Shown piece by piece: positions 61,211 to 64,000 of a stretch of 64,000 bases of DNA. The stretch is from the NCBI GenBank assembly GCA_030668485.1, contig DAOUTW010000003.1, forward strand, positions 44,278-108,277. The letters are read 5' to 3'. This stretch comes from Candidatus Zixiibacteriota bacterium. GTDB taxonomy: Bacteria > Zixibacteria > MSB-5A5 > GN15 > JAAZOE01. The position numbers and the translations under genes are program-made. Within the stretch, counting starts at the first letter, position 1. Each line of letters begins with the position of its first letter. Under the pieces are notes generated by a model. That model ran no database searches. It was not told the origin of the DNA and saw only the letters and a list, made by a program, of their open reading frames with translations.

Positions 61211-61577
61211 GTTATTGGTTGTCGATGACGAGACCTTTATCCGCATGCTCTATAAAAAGGAATTCGAAAGCGACGGTTATGAAGTTTCGTTGGCTTCAAA
61301 TACCGACGAGGCGCTCAATATGATGGAAACGCAACAGCCCGAACTTGTCATCCTCGATATCGAGCTCGGCAATGAGAGTGGGCTGGCGCTTCTCAATCGG
61401 CTACGCCAAAAATATCGCGACTGCGCTATCATTCTCAATTCGGCCTATTCGACTTATAAATCGGATTTTCAATCATGGCTGGCCGATGCCTACATCATGA
61501 AATCTTCCGACCTCGATCCTCTCAAGGATAAGGTTAAAACTCTTTTGGCGGGGGACGCCTGTGGGCGTAGAAAGTAA
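61203..61577 (+). CDS. Single-domain response regulator (receiver only)
   Basis: A 124-residue CheY-like protein: acidic pair VVDDETF, phospho-acceptor in VILDIELGN near residue 53, a Ser in LNSAYS in the usual Thr/Ser place and Lys in YIMKSSD near 103. No output domain. Translationally coupled to the kinase-like gene before and to the short protein after it. Confidence 0.9.
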   Translation: MPKLLVVDDETFIRMLYKKEFESDGYEVSLASNTDEALNMMETQQPELVILDIELGNESGLALLNRLRQKYRDCAIILNSAYSTYKSDFQSWLADAYIMKSSDLDPLKDKVKTLLAGDACGRRK

Positions 61578-61953
61578 AGACAAGTCTGATAACCGACCGG
61601 AACGGCTGACCGAAGAAGTTGATTACCTGGCCGGAGAAGTTAAGCTTCTGTCTATCAATCTGGCGATAGCCCTGGCCAAAATATCAAACCGGGAAAAGGT
61701 TTTCGGTAGGCTCGATGCTCAATTCACGGAATTGATCAAAAGAGCCAATGATACCTCGCAGAGAGTTTCCGAGATCATTAAATTATTTCGTAATAAGGAT
61801 AAGATTATTTTCAGTCTACCCGCCTCGACGGAAATTCTCGATAAGCGGGGCGCCTATGACAGTATCGAGGCTAAATTGAATCACGTTTTCAGGCTCAGCA
61901 ACGATATGATGCAAACCATAAGCAGGATAAAACGACAGAAACAGGTAGGTTAA
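61561..61953 (+). CDS. Short coiled-coil protein resembling a chemoreceptor tip
   Basis: A 130-residue, wholly helical protein from GTG 61561. The stretch VKLLSINLAIALAKISNREK near residue 28, then FGRLDAQFTELIKRANDTSQ and RVSEIIKLFR, follows the pattern of the chemoreceptor hairpin tip (QTNLLALNAAIEAA, GxGFxVVAxEVRxLA) but with most key residues changed. It has no TM or sensor part. It directly precedes cheW, with which it might form a receptor-like complex. Also possible: an unrelated coiled coil. Confidence 0.6.
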   Translation: MGVESKDKSDNRPERLTEEVDYLAGEVKLLSINLAIALAKISNREKVFGRLDAQFTELIKRANDTSQRVSEIIKLFRNKDKIIFSLPASTEILDKRGAYDSIEAKLNHVFRLSNDMMQTISRIKRQKQVG

Positions 61954-61956
61954 ACG

Positions 61957-62436
61957 ATGTTACCGATGAACGATACCAATAAAATTCGTCCCGAGAAAGA
62001 GACGGGCAAGTCCGAGAAAATATTTCAGGCGGTTTGTTTTTCCCTGGATGGCATCGAATATGGAATCGATGTCAACCGGGTGACGGAAATCATCCGCCCC
62101 GTTGAAATCATGGATGCCTCCGGCTCACCATCTTTCATCCAGGGAACTATAAATTACCATGAACAAGAAGTGCTGCTCATGGATTTGAGGAAGCGTCTGG
62201 GATTAAAGAATATGGAAGCGGGCGAAAATATCCGAATTGTGGTCGCCGAATATGAAGGGAAGATGATCGGCCTCACCGTCGATGCCGTGACAGCAGTGAT
62301 AAGGATGGATGAGGCACAGATCGCCCAATCGTTTGATATAAATATACCTTCGGGAGAAGCTATCTTGAAGGCGGTCTATCGTGATGACGATAAACAAATT
62401 CCAATCATGGATTGTGCGTGCATTTTCGACTTTTAG
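61957..62436 (+). CDS. cheW: CheW-like coupling protein
   Basis: A 159-residue CheW-domain protein: QAVCFSLDGIEYGIDVNRVT, then EIIRPVEIMDASGSPSFIQG, INYHEQEVLLMDLRKRLGL and MIGLTVDAVTAVIRMDEAQI. CheW links receptors to CheA; no CheA or full receptor is in the window. The first ~25 residues are extra. An ATG at 61966 is an alternative start. Confidence 0.88.
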   Translation: MLPMNDTNKIRPEKETGKSEKIFQAVCFSLDGIEYGIDVNRVTEIIRPVEIMDASGSPSFIQGTINYHEQEVLLMDLRKRLGLKNMEAGENIRIVVAEYEGKMIGLTVDAVTAVIRMDEAQIAQSFDINIPSGEAILKAVYRDDDKQIPIMDCACIFDF

Positions 62437-62512
62437 ATATTTTATAATCTGGAGACGTTGGAAAAACGGCGCCGGCAAAATGAAATGAACATATACAAGA
62501 TTACTGGAGTAG

Positions 62513-62932
62513 ATGATGAACTTCAACGAGAATAATTTGTTGGAAAAGCGAAGCGGCAAACCATTCAACATCCTGATTGTCGATGATGAGGAAAACGTCC
62601 GGAATGTTTTCAGGGATTTTTGCCTTTCGTCGCCGCTGTTTAAGGTAACGACCGCCTCCGGCGGACAGGAGGCGATTGAACTGGCCGAGGAAAATGAATT
62701 CGACATTGTGACTATGGATCTGGTCATGCCGGAAGTGTCCGGCCTGGAAGCGATTGAGACCATCAAGAAACAGCAGCCCCATCTCCCGATGGTCATTGTC
62801 ACCGGTAATGCTACCGATAATCTCATTCATCAGGCGGGGCGACTGGGCGGATGCCGGGTAATGCTTAAACCGGTCGGAATCGAACAGTTTCTCCGGGAAA
62901 TGCTCGAACTGGCCGAGGAAAAATGTGCCTGA
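62513..62932 (+). CDS. Single-domain response regulator (receiver only)
   Basis: A 139-residue receiver: IVDDEENVRNVF, DIVTMDLVMPEVSG (phospho-acceptor near residue 62), VIVTGNATDN and VMLKPVG (Lys). ATG at 62513 or 62516 after CTGGAG. No output domain. 76 nt after cheW. Confidence 0.9.
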   Translation: MMNFNENNLLEKRSGKPFNILIVDDEENVRNVFRDFCLSSPLFKVTTASGGQEAIELAEENEFDIVTMDLVMPEVSGLEAIETIKKQQPHLPMVIVTGNATDNLIHQAGRLGGCRVMLKPVGIEQFLREMLELAEEKCA

Positions 62933-63012
62933 GGAATCGGATTCGCTCAACTTTTTCAGCCATATCCCGATTCATAATATATGGTAGTTGATCTGGCAGT
63001 ATTGAGGAATTA

Positions 63013-63414
63013 ATGGAAAAAGGTGTTTTCATACTTGTGGTTGATGATGAGCCGTTGCTGAGGGATATTCTCATTAAAATCCTGAGCAAAAAGGGCTATC
63101 AGGTCGAAACTGCCGTTGACGGGGAAGAGGCGCTTGAAATGCTCCGCCAACAGAAATACCAACTCCTCATTTCGGATATTAAAATGCCTCGTCTGAACGG
63201 ATTCGAACTCCTCAAAGAGGTTAAACAGAAATATCCCGAGATGGGTGTCATTATGATGACCGCTTATGGTGATTCATTCTCCGTCAAAGATTCTCTGCTT
63301 CTGGGAGCCGACGAATATATCACCAAGCCCTTTAAAAGTTTCGAAATCAATCTTATCGTCGAACGCGCCTACTGGCGCCTTCTATCCACGCAAAAAGGCG
63401 TCACAGCCAATTAA
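63013..63414 (+). CDS. Single-domain response regulator (receiver only)
   Basis: A 133-residue receiver with all key residues: VVDDEPLLRDIL, LLISDIKMPRLNG (about residue 57), MMTAYGD and YITKPFK. GAGGAA precedes the ATG. Third receiver-only protein of the cluster; there is no obvious DNA-binding or enzymatic output. Confidence 0.9.
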   Translation: MEKGVFILVVDDEPLLRDILIKILSKKGYQVETAVDGEEALEMLRQQKYQLLISDIKMPRLNGFELLKEVKQKYPEMGVIMMTAYGDSFSVKDSLLLGADEYITKPFKSFEINLIVERAYWRLLSTQKGVTAN

Positions 63415-63688
63415 ATTTCTACGGCAATTTCAATTTTACAGAGCCAAATTTGGCAGGACTTCACCCAATCGGCAATTGCCCCGTTTGCCGGCGGTAAATG
63501 CTGTAGAATGGATTCTTGAGGCAGGCGGTTCCCCAATAGGGGGTGCCGATGCCGAATTATTTATTTGCCACCGCGAGAGGCCTTAATTTCTGGATGCCCG
63601 GCTGATCGGCGACTGCGATCGATTTTCGCGTCGATGGCAGAAAAGTGTTGAAAAATCGGAAAAAGTATATATATTGACGCTCACGTGT

Positions 63689-63775
63689 GGAGAGGTGGCC
63701 GAGCGGCTGAAGGCAGCTGCCTGCTAAGCAGTTAACGGGGTAACTCGTTCCTGGGTTCGAATCCCAGCCTCTCCG
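63689..63775 (+). tRNA. tRNA-Ser(GCT)
   Basis: An 87-nt tRNA with acceptor GGAGAGG/CCTCTCC, D-arm with GGCCGAGCGG, anticodon loop CTGCTAA (anticodon GCT), a long variable arm (TAACGGGGTAACTCGTT) and T-loop GTTCGAATCC. CCA is encoded at 63776-63778. Its 3' end is the likely attachment site of the element whose integrase follows. Confidence 0.97.
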
Positions 63776-63807
63776 CCATAAAAATAAACTCAACCTCAAG
63801 TTATATA

Positions 63808-63835
63808 TTGACAATCACTTAAATAGCCCTATATT
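63808..63835 (+). promoter_or_regulatory. Candidate promoter of the integrase gene
   Basis: TTGACA (63808-63813), 16-nt spacer, TATATT (63830-63835), 50 nt before the integrase start. Two 11-bp direct repeats, TGTGCCATATC and TGTGCCATTTC (63852-63873), lie between and could be integrase arm sites. Confidence 0.5.
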
Positions 63836-63886
63836 AAAATTGAATATTCAATGTGCCATATCTGTGCCATTTCAATCGAGGTTTTT

Positions 63887-64000
63887 ATGGCAAGAATCTA
63901 TAAAAGAGGAAGAAATTGGTATCTTGACCTGTCGGTTAAGGGCAGGCGAATCCGAAAACGACTTGGCCCTTCCAAAGAGATAGCCAAGCTTGCATTGAAA
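63887..64000 (+). CDS. Tyrosine-recombinase/phage-type integrase, N-terminus (3' partial)
   Basis: 38 codons up to the window end: MARIYKRGRNWYLDLSVKG then RRIRKRLGPSKEIAKLALK. The beta-hairpin pattern (xRGxxWYLDxxxxGRRxRxxLGxxxxxA) is the Arm-DNA-binding/AP2-like N-terminal domain of integrases of the Int family. No catalytic residues are in view. It lies ~110 bp past tRNA-Ser, the standard layout of an integrated island. GAGGTTTTT precedes the ATG. Confidence 0.8.
   Translation, partial: MARIYKRGRNWYLDLSVKGRRIRKRLGPSKEIAKLALK

Noticed and set aside
63557..63814. 85-residue ORF on the minus strand with RRGWDSNPGTSYPV
   Set aside because: It is the antisense of tRNA-Ser and its flanks; a common misannotation.
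1..64000. CRISPR array or insertion sequence with DDE transposase
   Set aside because: No regularly spaced repeats with unique spacers and no DDE transposase were found; the repeats seen are REPs, a tandem iteron set and a dispersed repeat.

Overview
The window looks like chromosomal DNA of a Gram-negative, flagellated bacterium of the FCB superphylum, most likely a Zixibacteria-type lineage. This is inferred, not proven. The reasons are: a secreted protein ending in a T9SS/FlgD-Ig-like C-terminal module (1-480), three secreted proteins ending in paired dockerin-like repeats of the form VGDxVYxIxYxFxGGxPP, an outer-membrane beta-barrel protein, class II (B12) ribonucleotide reductase with ThyX, and a single-rod type flagellar gene order with sigma-54-type promoters. 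Genes are dense, starts are often GTG or TTG, and the intergenic gaps are rich in REP-like hairpins.

Left part (1-14.7 kb): secreted M23 peptidase, CPBP protease, a small pair of DNA-binding proteins behind three 16-bp iterons, thyX-nrdJ (dNTP supply), an unrecognised gene, a structured leader-like region before pyrE, an outer-membrane protein, then an accessory stretch with a radical SAM protein, a small Cys-rich exported protein, a CGGC-type protein, a B12-binding radical SAM protein, an endonuclease-fold protein and a bacterial GOLPH3-like protein.

Repeat-rich part (14.7-24.5 kb): a dispersed ~200-bp repeat (two copies here, a third inverted at 35.6 kb), an intact RAYT transposase and a decayed RAYT, both bracketed by REP palindromes, a small membrane protein, the dnaX-ybaB-recR operon with the SRP RNA upstream, tRNA-Ala(CGC), and a two-gene module (HAD phosphatase plus a three-part protein with an N-terminal nucleoside-deoxyribosyltransferase/TIR-like fold and a C-terminal methyltransferase-like fold) driven by a near-consensus promoter. 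This module is my best candidate for an undescribed system.

Core part (24.5-37.2 kb): cmk, plsC, six-domain ribosomal protein S1 with a hairpin leader, two large secreted peptidases with dockerin-like tails (one flanked by a ~70-bp duplication of the rpsA end and its terminator), and mtaB.

Flagellar and signalling part (37.2-63.4 kb): motE-fliK-flgD-(flagellar operon protein)-flgE-flbD-fliL-fliM-fliN-fliO-fliP-fliQ, then fliR-flhB-flhA-flhF-flhG-fliA, each block preceded by a GG-N10-GC sigma-54 site. It continues into small accessory proteins, a DUF2225 protein, three tandem PilZ (c-di-GMP) proteins, an exported protein, two histidine-kinase-like proteins without a working ATP-binding domain, three receiver-only response regulators, a tiny chemoreceptor-tip-like protein and CheW. 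No CheA or MotA/MotB is present. FlhF has lost its usual G3/G4 motifs and FlhG lacks the usual activating N-terminus.

Right edge: tRNA-Ser(GCT) followed at once by the start of a tyrosine integrase, which marks the left border of an integrated element that continues outside the window.
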